From: Pseudomonadales bacterium
GTDB taxonomy: Bacteria > Pseudomonadota > Gammaproteobacteria > Pseudomonadales > Azotimanducaceae
Assembly (NCBI GenBank): GCA_022448765.1
Contig: JAKUTI010000021.1
Coordinates: 1 to 19,755 of the forward strand
DNA: 19,755 nt
Direction: 5' to 3'
Shown piece by piece: positions 1 through 7,026 of the stretch. Position numbers and translations under genes: made by a program. Within the stretch, counting starts at the first letter, position 1, and the number at the start of each line of letters is the position of its first letter. Under the pieces are notes generated by a model. It saw only the letters and a program-made list of their open reading frames with translations. It made no database searches and was not told the DNA's origin.

Positions 1-429
1 CCTGACGACGAGAGCACTGAAGCGAGCGTGCGACGCTCCCAAGTGGCACGATTTCGAGAGTGGAACGCATTGAATGAGCAGCGAACGCATCTACGTTGGG
101 CCTGGCATGATTTCTTTAGCGAATACGATGTACTTCTGACGCCGGTGATGGCAACCGCCGCGTTTCCTCATGATCATCGACCCATGCGCGAACGAAAAAT
201 CCAAGTCGACAACTCGCCACAAGATTATGGCCAGCAGGTGTTTTGGTCCGGACTGACCTGTGGTTCTTACCTCCCATCGACCGTTGTTCCAACCGGACTC
301 AACGACCAAGGACTACCGATTGGCATTCAAATAGCGGGGCCTGAGTATGGTGATCTGATCACCATTGAGGTTGCGGAACTGCTCGAACAAGAAGGCTTTA
401 CCTTCACTCCCGCTCCCGACTATTTGTGA
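1..429 (+). CDS. Amidase-signature family protein, C-terminal part (5' end outside window)
   Basis: The reading frame is open from base 1, so 142 residues of the C-terminal part are visible and the true start lies upstream. It carries the usual tail of the amidase-signature fold: a 'YDVLLTPVMATAAFP' segment near residue 40, then a 'PSTVVPTGLNDQGLPIGIQI' stretch and 'AGPEYGD' near the end, where family members have P-x-G-x4-GLPxGxQixG. The Ser-Ser-Lys catalytic region would be N-terminal and cannot be seen, so activity is not established. The family hydrolyses amide bonds of small molecules, and the substrate here is unknown. The stop overlaps the GTG start of mvaD (GTGA), so the two genes are probably co-transcribed and translationally coupled. 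This is odd because an amidase has no known place in mevalonate metabolism. It is distinct from the complete amidase at 9105-10502. Confidence 0.85.
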   Translation, partial: PDDESTEASVRRSQVARFREWNALNEQRTHLRWAWHDFFSEYDVLLTPVMATAAFPHDHRPMRERKIQVDNSPQDYGQQVFWSGLTCGSYLPSTVVPTGLNDQGLPIGIQIAGPEYGDLITIEVAELLEQEGFTFTPAPDYL

Positions 430-1370
430 ACCGCGCGTCGGCGTTAGCACACCCAAATATTGCCCTGGTCAAATACTGGGGTAAGCAAGCCGGTAACCAC
501 AATATTCCGGCAACACCCTCATTGTCCGTGACACTCGATACCCTTACTACGCGAACGTCCGTCTGCGAGTCAGAACGCGATCGCGTCGAAATCAACGGTA
601 GCCTGGTGTCGGATAAGAAGATTGAGGATTTCCTCGTGATGTTGCGTGCCGCCCATCCGCTGCCCCCGCTATTGATCGAGTCGTCGAACAACTTCCCTAC
701 CAATGCAGGACTGGCATCGTCGGCATCAGGATTCGCCGGACTCCTGACCGCTATCGACGCCGCGTTTGGACTCCAAATGAGCCCCTCCGAGCGCTCCATA
801 TGGGCTCGCAGAGGTTCAGGATCGGCTGCAAGGTCGGTTTTTGGCGGTTTCGTTAGCCTCGAAGAAACCAACGGGGATTGGTTCGCGCGAAGCATCCTGC
901 CCATGGAGGCATGGGCCCTGAAAGTCGTCGTTGCCATCACCTCGGAAACAGCAAAGGACGTCGGATCCACCGAGGGTATGCGACGTTCCGAAGAAACGTC
1001 GCCTTATTACTCCGGTTGGACCGAGTCAACCAAGTCGGATCACGCGGCGGGGTTATCGGCTGTTTCCCATCAGGATTTTTCTCGGCTCGCAAGCATTGCG
1101 GAATCCAGTTGCCTCAAAATGTACGCGCTGATGTTGTCGTCGCGTCCACCTTTGTTCTATTGGAATGGCGCGACGCTTGAGACGATCTCCGCAGTGCGCG
1201 AACTGCGGAACGGCGGGGTACCCGTATTCTTCACGGTGGATGCCGGGCCGCAGGTAAAAGCCATATGCCAAGACACAGTCGCCGACGTCGTCGTCGAGCG
1301 GTTATCGCGAGTACCCGGTGTGTTGAGGACCCTGGTGTGCGGGCTTGGCCCAGGCGCTTATGTCGATTGA
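426..1370 (+). CDS. mvaD: Diphosphomevalonate decarboxylase
   Basis: GHMP-superfamily enzyme of 314 residues, expected to phosphorylate and decarboxylate mevalonate 5-diphosphate to isopentenyl diphosphate with ATP in the cytosol. Visible family motifs are 'AHPNIALVKYWGK' (residues 8-20, with the substrate-binding Lys), 'NNFPTNAGLASSASGFA' (88-104, the GHMP phosphate loop with the SAS signature), 'RRGSGSAARSVFGG' (128-141) and 'FFTVDAGP' (268-275), whose Asp272 aligns with the catalytic aspartate. Length fits the family (about 310-330). The start is GTG, overlapping the upstream amidase stop as GTGA. It places the conserved 'A-x-A-H-P-N-I-A' at the usual distance from the N-terminus, and no better ATG exists upstream of the motif. 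The archaeal-type phosphomevalonate decarboxylase and mevalonate 3-kinase are alternatives, but the intact KYWGK and SAARS motifs and the presence of a phosphomevalonate kinase gene favour the classical enzyme. Confidence 0.95.
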   Translation: MNRASALAHPNIALVKYWGKQAGNHNIPATPSLSVTLDTLTTRTSVCESERDRVEINGSLVSDKKIEDFLVMLRAAHPLPPLLIESSNNFPTNAGLASSASGFAGLLTAIDAAFGLQMSPSERSIWARRGSGSAARSVFGGFVSLEETNGDWFARSILPMEAWALKVVVAITSETAKDVGSTEGMRRSEETSPYYSGWTESTKSDHAAGLSAVSHQDFSRLASIAESSCLKMYALMLSSRPPLFYWNGATLETISAVRELRNGGVPVFFTVDAGPQVKAICQDTVADVVVERLSRVPGVLRTLVCGLGPGAYVD

Positions 1371-2334
1371 CCGCGTCGAGGCCAGCGCTCCTGGCAAACT
1401 CGTTTTATCCGGCGAATATGCCGTCCTAGCCGGTGGAAAGGCCTTGGTCGCTGCTGTCGATCGACGAGTCTCATGCTCAGTAGAAAGACGAAACCAAGGT
1501 GACTGGTCGTTCAAGAGCGAAGGCTATTTTTTTGAGTCTACCCACACGGTTGACGGGCTCTTCAACGAATTGCCTGACGGAGACCCCGCACGCTTCGTCG
1601 CGCGCCTAGCGAGCACCACTGCCCTACCTCAGCACGTGGCGGTGACCATCGACTCATCACCCTTCTACCTCGGCAAAGAGAAACTCGGGATCGGATCGAG
1701 CGCCGCCGTGACGGTGGCGCTGGGCCATGCCATTGCGGCGCTGGAGGGACAACAAACGGATATTGAAAAACTGTACCAGGTCCATCGGAACTTACAGCAC
1801 GGCGTCGGTAGCGGCCTCGACATTGCAGCCGCATACCACGGCGGCATTACCCTGTTTCAGAACGGCCAAGCGACGACGCATGGTATCGACTCGACCGTGC
1901 ACTATGGCTTCAGTTTTTCGGGCGAGAGTACACAAACCCCTCACATGATCGCTCGGTTCAACAAATGGTGCGGGGAAACGCCACCCGCGAGTTTGGTCAA
2001 CCTAATCTCCGCAGCCAACGACGTTGCAGAAGCATCACTGAACGCGCGTGCCTTCATGTCTTGCATGAACGACTACATCCAAGCATTTGTTGAGTTGGAC
2101 GAAGAAGCCCAAATCGGTATTTTCGGTCCCGCTCATCAAACTGCAATGGGGCTTGCCGAAAGGCATGGCGTACTCTATAAACCCTGCGGGGCTGGCGGCG
2201 GCGACATGGGCGTTGCCTTTAGTACCGACGACCAAGCGTTAACGCGATTCCAACGCAGCGTCGAAGAACAGGGTCTAAACGTAATACAGCTAGAGATTAC
2301 AGACGATGGTGTCCAAGTCCGCGCAGGGCATTAG
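1360..2334 (+). CDS. mvaK2: Phosphomevalonate kinase (GHMP kinase)
   Basis: Predicted GHMP kinase of 324 residues that converts mevalonate 5-phosphate to the 5-diphosphate. It has the N-terminal 'ASAPGKLVLSGEYAVLAG' (residues 8-25), the nucleotide loop 'KLGIGSSAAVTVALG' (108-122), 'GVGSGLDIAAA' (148-158), close to the VGSGxD motif of phosphomevalonate kinases, and 'GAGGGDMGVAF' (277-287), the third GHMP motif in its phosphomevalonate-kinase form. I chose the ATG at 1360 rather than the TTG at 1345 because it puts the APGK motif close to the N-terminus. With this start the gene overlaps the end of mvaD by 11 bases in another frame. Assignment is helped by elimination, since the two other GHMP domains in the operon are clearly mevalonate kinase and the decarboxylase. 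It overlaps the next gene by 29 bases. No clear Shine-Dalgarno was seen, so translation probably depends on coupling. Confidence 0.88.
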   Translation: MSIDRVEASAPGKLVLSGEYAVLAGGKALVAAVDRRVSCSVERRNQGDWSFKSEGYFFESTHTVDGLFNELPDGDPARFVARLASTTALPQHVAVTIDSSPFYLGKEKLGIGSSAAVTVALGHAIAALEGQQTDIEKLYQVHRNLQHGVGSGLDIAAAYHGGITLFQNGQATTHGIDSTVHYGFSFSGESTQTPHMIARFNKWCGETPPASLVNLISAANDVAEASLNARAFMSCMNDYIQAFVELDEEAQIGIFGPAHQTAMGLAERHGVLYKPCGAGGGDMGVAFSTDDQALTRFQRSVEEQGLNVIQLEITDDGVQVRAGH

Positions 2335-4552
2335 CTCAAGAATCCCCAACTTCTTCAAACTCGGAGTTAAAGAACGCGTTCGCGCCCTCCATCAACGAGG
2401 GCTTATCACCGATAGCGATCTTCGCGCCCTCGAAACAAGCGACCACACGCTTAAGCTTCACATAGCCGACAAGATGATCGAAAACGTCATCGGCGTGCTC
2501 GGACTGCCCGTCGGCCTTGGCCTTAATTTCTTGGTCAACGGCAAGGACTACGTCGTACCTTTGTCCGTCGAAGAACCATCCATCGTCGCTGGACTTTCCG
2601 GTGCTGCTCGTACCGCTCGATTGTCCGGTGGATTTGACGCCAGCACGACAGACCCCATCCTCATCGGCCAGGTTCAAGTCGTCAATCTCGATGACCCTGA
2701 AAGACGTCGACAAGAACTCCTTGACCGTTCCGAAGAAATCCTCAACTTGGCCAACAGTTTGCACCCCAAGATGCTCGGACGCGGCGGTGGAGCTAAAGAC
2801 GTCGAAGTATTTTTACACGAGGCTCCAGAAGACGGCCGACAGATGCTTGTTCTGCATTTGTTGGTCGATACACGAGATGCCATGGGCGCTAACGTGGTTA
2901 ACGGTATGTGCGAAGGAGTTGCATCGCTGATCGAAACGATTTCTGGCGGGAAGGTCTTTCTACGCATACTCTCAAACTTAACTGATCGAGCGCTCGTCAG
3001 TGTCCGTGCAAGAATTCCCATCCAGAATCTAGAGGTCAGGGGGTTTTCCGGCGAACAGGTTCGAGAAGGGATCATCCTCGCCAATGATCTAGCCCGGGTC
3101 GACCCCTATCGGGCCACAACTCACAACAAGGGCATTATGAATGGCGTCGACGCCGTCGCCATCGCCACGGGTAACGATTTCCGGGCAATTGAGGCCGCAG
3201 CGCATGCCTACGCTGCTCGCGATGGCCACTACCGCGCGTTGACGCGGTGGTATCAGAACGACGACGGCGACCTCGTCGGCGAAATTGAAATGCCCATGAA
3301 GGTTGGAACCGTGGGTGGGTCCCTAGAAACCAACCCAACGGTACGAATCAACCATCGCTTGATGGGATCACCAAATGCGGCCGAACTCGCTAGCGTCATG
3401 GGTGCGGTGGGACTCGCCCAAAATTATGCCGCACTTCGATCACTGACCACCGCTGGTATCCAACAAAACCATATGACGCTGCACGCCCGCAGTGTTACAT
3501 CGACGGCCCAGGTACCCGAAGAACACTTCGATACCGTAGTGGAGGCACTCATTGAAAGTGGTGACATTAAAGTTTGGAACGCGCAAGAAATCCTTAAACG
3601 AGTGCAAAACAACACGGCCATCATCCAAGGCCCCGAACCGCGAAGTTATGCCAGTGGAAAAATCATCCTCCTGGGGGAGCACGCGGTTGTGTACGGTCGA
3701 CCCGCCCTCGCAGCGCCTATACCGCTAGCAGTTGAAGCCCGCGTGGTCGATTCGGCAGATACCGTTCTTTTAATTCCTCGTTGGGGAATCGAGCAGCGCG
3801 TCCCACCAATGACGGAGAACCCGCAGGGGCTGACCGGAATCTTGGCTCTCCTGTTGGAACGATTGGATTTAGCATCTCGATCACTCACTATCGAAGCCTT
3901 TCCCAGCGTGCCTCGAGCCATGGGCCTCGGCGGGTCATCGGCGCTTGCGGTCGCTGTGATACGAGCGCTTTCCGACCACTTCAAACTGGATCTCAGCAAC
4001 GAAAGCGTCAACGAACTGGCGTTCGAATGTGAAAAAGCCGCGCACGGCACACCGTCCGGCGTGGACAACACCATTGCAACTTACGGTTCCACGCTACTGT
4101 TCGAAAACACTGGCGTCCCGTCGTTTCAAGAAGTTCGACCCGCTCGTAGCGTTTCCATCGCCGTCGGTATCTCGGGTAAAGAAAGTTTGACGGCCACGAC
4201 GGTCGCGCAAGTACGCCTGGCGTGGGAACGCCAACCCGAGCGCTACGAGCGGATATTTGATCAGATCGGTGACCTGACCCGTGCCGGTACCGAGGCATTA
4301 AGGGACGGGGCTTATCAGGAACTTGGCGAACTCATGAACCTCTGTCAGGGCTATCTCAATGCCCTTCAAGTATCAACACCAGAACTTGAAGAACTCATCC
4401 ACATCGCCCGTACTTGCGGCGCTGTCGGGGCTAAACTCACTGGTGGTGGGGGCGGCGGCAGCGTTATCGCGTTGTGTCCGGACGGTGCGACGGACGTTGT
4501 GGAGGCGATGCAAAACTCTGGCTTCGAAGCGCTAGCTTTCGACCTGACCTAA
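2306..4552 (+). CDS. mvaA-mvaK1: Bifunctional HMG-CoA reductase (class II) - mevalonate kinase fusion
   Basis: One uninterrupted 748-residue frame carries two complete enzymes. Residues 1 to about 435 are a class II HMG-CoA reductase: 'SSRIPNFFKLGVKERV' (10-25), 'ENVIGVLGLPVGLGLNF' (59-75), 'VEEPSIVAG' (88-96), 'DAMGANVVNG' (191-200), 'NKGIMNG' with Lys275, 'GNDFRA' with Asp291, and 'NHMTLHAR' with His389. Glu89/90, Lys275, Asp291 and His389 match the Glu-Lys-Asp-His catalytic set of Pseudomonas mevalonii HMGR. Residues from about 446 are a mevalonate kinase: 'SYASGKIILLGEHAVVYG' (447-464), 'MGLGGSSALAVA' (539-550), 'GTPSGVDN' with Asp587 (581-588), and 'AKLTGGGGGGSVIAL' (709-723). The join (about 436-446, including 'QGPEPR') leaves almost no linker. 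Together the halves would take HMG-CoA through mevalonate to mevalonate 5-phosphate. The ATG at 2306 lies inside the end of mvaK2; a GTG at 2309 is possible. Both domain identities are secure. Cleavage into two proteins cannot be excluded. Confidence 0.95.
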   Translation: MVSKSAQGISSRIPNFFKLGVKERVRALHQRGLITDSDLRALETSDHTLKLHIADKMIENVIGVLGLPVGLGLNFLVNGKDYVVPLSVEEPSIVAGLSGAARTARLSGGFDASTTDPILIGQVQVVNLDDPERRRQELLDRSEEILNLANSLHPKMLGRGGGAKDVEVFLHEAPEDGRQMLVLHLLVDTRDAMGANVVNGMCEGVASLIETISGGKVFLRILSNLTDRALVSVRARIPIQNLEVRGFSGEQVREGIILANDLARVDPYRATTHNKGIMNGVDAVAIATGNDFRAIEAAAHAYAARDGHYRALTRWYQNDDGDLVGEIEMPMKVGTVGGSLETNPTVRINHRLMGSPNAAELASVMGAVGLAQNYAALRSLTTAGIQQNHMTLHARSVTSTAQVPEEHFDTVVEALIESGDIKVWNAQEILKRVQNNTAIIQGPEPRSYASGKIILLGEHAVVYGRPALAAPIPLAVEARVVDSADTVLLIPRWGIEQRVPPMTENPQGLTGILALLLERLDLASRSLTIEAFPSVPRAMGLGGSSALAVAVIRALSDHFKLDLSNESVNELAFECEKAAHGTPSGVDNTIATYGSTLLFENTGVPSFQEVRPARSVSIAVGISGKESLTATTVAQVRLAWERQPERYERIFDQIGDLTRAGTEALRDGAYQELGELMNLCQGYLNALQVSTPELEELIHIARTCGAVGAKLTGGGGGGSVIALCPDGATDVVEAMQNSGFEALAFDLT

Positions 4553-4564
4553 GCCCGCTCCAAC

Positions 4565-4589
4565 CCTTGCCAAACAATATGCGGCAAGG
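4565..4589 (+). terminator. Hairpin after the mevalonate operon, possible terminator
   Basis: An exact inverted repeat CCTTGCC (4565-4571) and GGCAAGG (4583-4589) with an 11-base loop lies 13 bases after the fusion-gene stop. No run of T follows, so it is a weak candidate for intrinsic termination. It might instead stabilise the 3' end of the operon transcript. Confidence 0.3.
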
Positions 4590-4633
4590 TCACACTCAAC
4601 CGGCCTTTCTAGATGCTTTCTTGAGGAAATCTT

Positions 4634-5731
4634 ATGCCAACGCACGCGCAGGTAGTGGTCCTACCCGAAGAAATGGGACCGCTGCAGATCCAGGACCTGG
4701 TCTTACCGGACCCGGGTCCGGGACAAGTCGTGGTCCAACAATACGCTTCCGGAGTTTGTCACTCTCAACTTCATCAGATGCATCGTCCCCGCAAAAGTCC
4801 CGTACTCCTCGGTCACGAATCAACCGGGATCGTTATCGGAAAGGGAAATGAGGTGACGCACGTTGACGAAGGCGACACGGTGTTGGTGACCTGGGTCCCT
4901 CGCGATGCCGAAAATGCCGATACAACACCTGCTGCTGCAATCCTTGACGTCCATGGTGGACAAGCTATTTCTCAGAATGTCTTCACGTGGGCAGATCACA
5001 CCGTTGCCGATCAGCAGTTCGTGGTCAAAGCAGATCCCTCAATCAAGAAAGACGTGACCGCGATCATAGGCTGCGCCGTCATGACGGGCGCGGGCGCAGT
5101 TATTAACACCGCCAACGTTCAAAAAGGCGACAGTGTCGCGATTTTCGGCGTCGGTGGCGTGGGCTTATCTGCCGTCGTGGGCGCTAAAATGCGGGGCGCC
5201 AATCCCATTATCGCGGTCGATCTTGACGACGAAAAACTCGCCTTTGCGACGCGCTTTGGCGCAACCCATAAGGTTAACGCGAGTCAAGTCGATGCCATCG
5301 CGGCAATTCACGAACTAACGGGAACGCGTGAACAAACGTCCTTTAGCCATCAGCCCGTGACCGGGGTCGATTTCGCTTTCGACTGCATCGGCCTCAAACA
5401 GACCATGGAACAAATCGTCCCCGCCTGTCGTGGCGGACACTTTGGAGCTTGTCAGGGAGGAACCGCCGTTCTCGTCGGTGTCCCCTCAACTACGGTCGAG
5501 CTGAACGCTATAGAAATTCTCGTCCAAGAGAAGCAATTCCGCGGCAGTATCGGGGGCTCTTGTTCTCCCGACCGGGACTTTACGACGTTTCTCGATTGGC
5601 ATGCGAACGGCGATCTCGACTTGGAATCTATGGTGACAGAGCGTTTCACCATCGATGCCATTAACGAAGCAACCACGGCGCTTGAGGAAGGTCGCATTGC
5701 GGGCCGGGCAATACTAGAGTTTCAACACTGA
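4634..5731 (+). CDS. Zinc-dependent medium-chain alcohol dehydrogenase, without structural-zinc lobe
   Basis: Medium-chain dehydrogenase/reductase of 365 residues, predicted to oxidise an alcohol or reduce an aldehyde with NAD(H). Catalytic-zinc ligands are visible: Cys42 in 'GVCHSQLHQMH', His61-Glu62 in 'LLGHESTG', and Cys147 in 'IIGCAVMTGAGA'. The Rossmann fingerprint is 'FGVGGVGLSAV' (171-181), and 'AVDLDDEKL' follows with Asp196 placed to favour NAD. Its domain pattern is closest to the class III/NDMA-dependent group of zinc ADHs. The four-cysteine structural-zinc loop expected near residues 90-110 is absent: 'WVPRDAENADTTPAAA' contains no Cys. The start is supported by GAGGAA at 4623-4628, five bases before the ATG. 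It lies 81 bases beyond the mevalonate operon on the same strand. A role for an isoprenoid alcohol is possible but unsupported by sequence. The exact substrate is unknown. Confidence 0.9.
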   Translation: MPTHAQVVVLPEEMGPLQIQDLVLPDPGPGQVVVQQYASGVCHSQLHQMHRPRKSPVLLGHESTGIVIGKGNEVTHVDEGDTVLVTWVPRDAENADTTPAAAILDVHGGQAISQNVFTWADHTVADQQFVVKADPSIKKDVTAIIGCAVMTGAGAVINTANVQKGDSVAIFGVGGVGLSAVVGAKMRGANPIIAVDLDDEKLAFATRFGATHKVNASQVDAIAAIHELTGTREQTSFSHQPVTGVDFAFDCIGLKQTMEQIVPACRGGHFGACQGGTAVLVGVPSTTVELNAIEILVQEKQFRGSIGGSCSPDRDFTTFLDWHANGDLDLESMVTERFTIDAINEATTALEEGRIAGRAILEFQH

Positions 5732-5793
5732 CATGCAATCCGACCGAATTCGCGCAACCCGCCTCGTATCCATATTGGGTCGGTAGTCGTTTA

Positions 5794-6567
5794 ATGCGAA
5801 TCGCCACCTGGAACGTGAATGGTCTAAGGGCTCGTTTGGAGTACATTTTGATGTGGCTCAAGGACCGACAACCCGATGTCGTCGGTCTTCAAGAACTTAA
5901 AGTCACCGACGAAGACTTCCCGCACGAGCCGTTCATTGAAGCCGGTTACCAAGTGGCGACACATGGTCAAAAAAGTTGGAATGGCGTTGCAATCCTTTCA
6001 CGGAGACCCTTCGAGCTCACTCAATGCGGACTCCCAGGTCAAGATGACTTCGGCGCCCGTCTAATATCGGCCGACATTGACGGACTTGATTTCACGACTG
6101 TGTATTGCCCTAACGGAAAGGACGTTGCACATGCCGATTACCCTCGAAAATTACGGTGGTTCGACGATCTCGCTGACTTATGGGCCACACATCACCGTGG
6201 TGCCCATGACGCTATTATTTGTGGCGATTTCAACGTCGTACCCGACGCTATGGACAGTTGGCAGGGAGCATCAGCCGAAGGCACCGTGTTTCACACCCAA
6301 GATGAACGTCGGCGATTACAGGCAATGTTGGACTTAGGTTTGACTGACTTGTTCAGAGATAGGTTCCCTGAAGAACAACAGTTTTCGTGGTGGGATTACC
6401 GGGGCGGAGCGTTTCACCGCGGGCACGGACTCAGGATCGACTTCATTCTTGGTAACCAAAGTATTTGTGCCCGAACTCGGGATGTCAGGATCGATCGTGA
6501 GTACCGAAAGAAAAAAGAAGCGCTAACCGCCTCAGATCACGCCCCCGTCATCGTCGAGCTGGACTGA
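5794..6567 (+). CDS. xthA: Exodeoxyribonuclease III
   Basis: DNA-repair nuclease of the exonuclease III/AP-endonuclease family, 257 residues, with the full active-site set: Asn7 in 'TWNVNGLRAR', Glu34 in 'LQELK', Tyr104 in 'VYCPNG', Asp145 and Asn147 in 'CGDFNVVP', Trp200 near 'WWDYR', Asp216 in 'GLRIDFIL', and Asp248-His249 in 'SDHAPV'. The family cuts the backbone at abasic sites and removes 3' blocking groups using Mg2+. The start ATG puts 'MRIATWNVNG' at the N-terminus as in known members. The 62-base gap before it contains an inverted repeat CCGACC (5740-5745) / GGTCGG (5778-5783) with a 32-base spacer, of uncertain meaning. It converges on the DUF35 gene, with 24 bases between the two stops. 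Confidence 0.95.
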   Translation: MRIATWNVNGLRARLEYILMWLKDRQPDVVGLQELKVTDEDFPHEPFIEAGYQVATHGQKSWNGVAILSRRPFELTQCGLPGQDDFGARLISADIDGLDFTTVYCPNGKDVAHADYPRKLRWFDDLADLWATHHRGAHDAIICGDFNVVPDAMDSWQGASAEGTVFHTQDERRRLQAMLDLGLTDLFRDRFPEEQQFSWWDYRGGAFHRGHGLRIDFILGNQSICARTRDVRIDREYRKKKEALTASDHAPVIVELD

Positions 6568-6591
6568 CGGCGACGGAGACCTCCGGATCCC

Positions 6592-7026
6592 TCAGACTTT
6601 TTCCCTCTGAACGTGCGTAAATGGCGGCTCCGCATCTCGATGATGTTCGAAAACAGCCCGCACCGGTGTTCCAATCTCGACCGATTGTTCCGCGTCACCC
6701 AACAAATTACCCACCAGCCGCACGCTACTGCACTCTGGTAGTTCCACCAACACAATAATGTAGGGCCCCTGCTCTTTAAGCGCGGGATGGACGGGATGCC
6801 ATACTCTCTCGTAACTGTAGATGTTACCTAGGGGACTCACCTCTTCAAAGCCAAGATCTTCGCTGTGACAGCGATGACATATCCATTCCGGACCCCACTG
6901 AAACTCCTGGCATGCGCCACATCGCTGCAGCATTAGCACATCACGGCTTGCGGCTTCCCAAAACGGTGTATCAAGCCCGTCTGGCGCGGGAACAGGCTTC
7001 GGTAATCCGGGGTTCAAATAGCTCAT
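6592..7026 (-). CDS. DUF35 OB-fold/zinc-ribbon acyl-CoA-associated protein
   Basis: Small protein of 144 residues with the DUF35 architecture: an N-terminal helix 'GLDTPFWEAASRDVLMLQRC' (17-36), a rubredoxin-like zinc ribbon with Cys36, Cys39, Cys50 and Cys53 ('CGAC...CHRC'), then an OB-fold containing 'SYERVWHPVHPALKEQGPY' and 'VRLVGNLLG'. DUF35 proteins bind acyl-CoA and act as partners of thiolase-fold enzymes; in ChsH2 of Mycobacterium tuberculosis the DUF35 domain is required for the aldolase Ltp2. Here the DUF35 is free-standing. Its ATG overlaps the stop of the thiolase-fold gene by four bases (ATGA), which implies stoichiometric synthesis and a complex of the two proteins. The family call is secure. 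The specific role is inferred from the partner. Confidence 0.9.
   Translation of the reverse strand: MSYLNPGLPKPVPAPDGLDTPFWEAASRDVLMLQRCGACQEFQWGPEWICHRCHSEDLGFEEVSPLGNIYSYERVWHPVHPALKEQGPYIIVLVELPECSSVRLVGNLLGDAEQSVEIGTPVRAVFEHHRDAEPPFTHVQREKV

Noticed and set aside
404..970. Minus-strand open frame of 188 residues opposite mvaD
   Set aside because: It lies fully antisense to a gene with all decarboxylase motifs, has Ser/Arg-rich low-quality composition, and matches no family I recognise.
1345..1359. TTG at 1345 as start of phosphomevalonate kinase
   Set aside because: The ATG at 1360 places the APGK motif as expected and needs no rare start codon.
2336..3084. Two minus-strand open frames (142 and 136 residues) opposite the HMG-CoA reductase domain
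   Set aside because: Both are antisense to conserved catalytic motifs and look like codon-bias shadows.
2306..4552. Possibility that the reductase-kinase fusion is a sequencing or assembly artefact
   Set aside because: Both domains are complete, lie in one frame with no stop, and the junction contains no domain truncation; a single-base error would be expected to leave a residual frame break or missing terminal motif. It cannot be fully excluded without reads.
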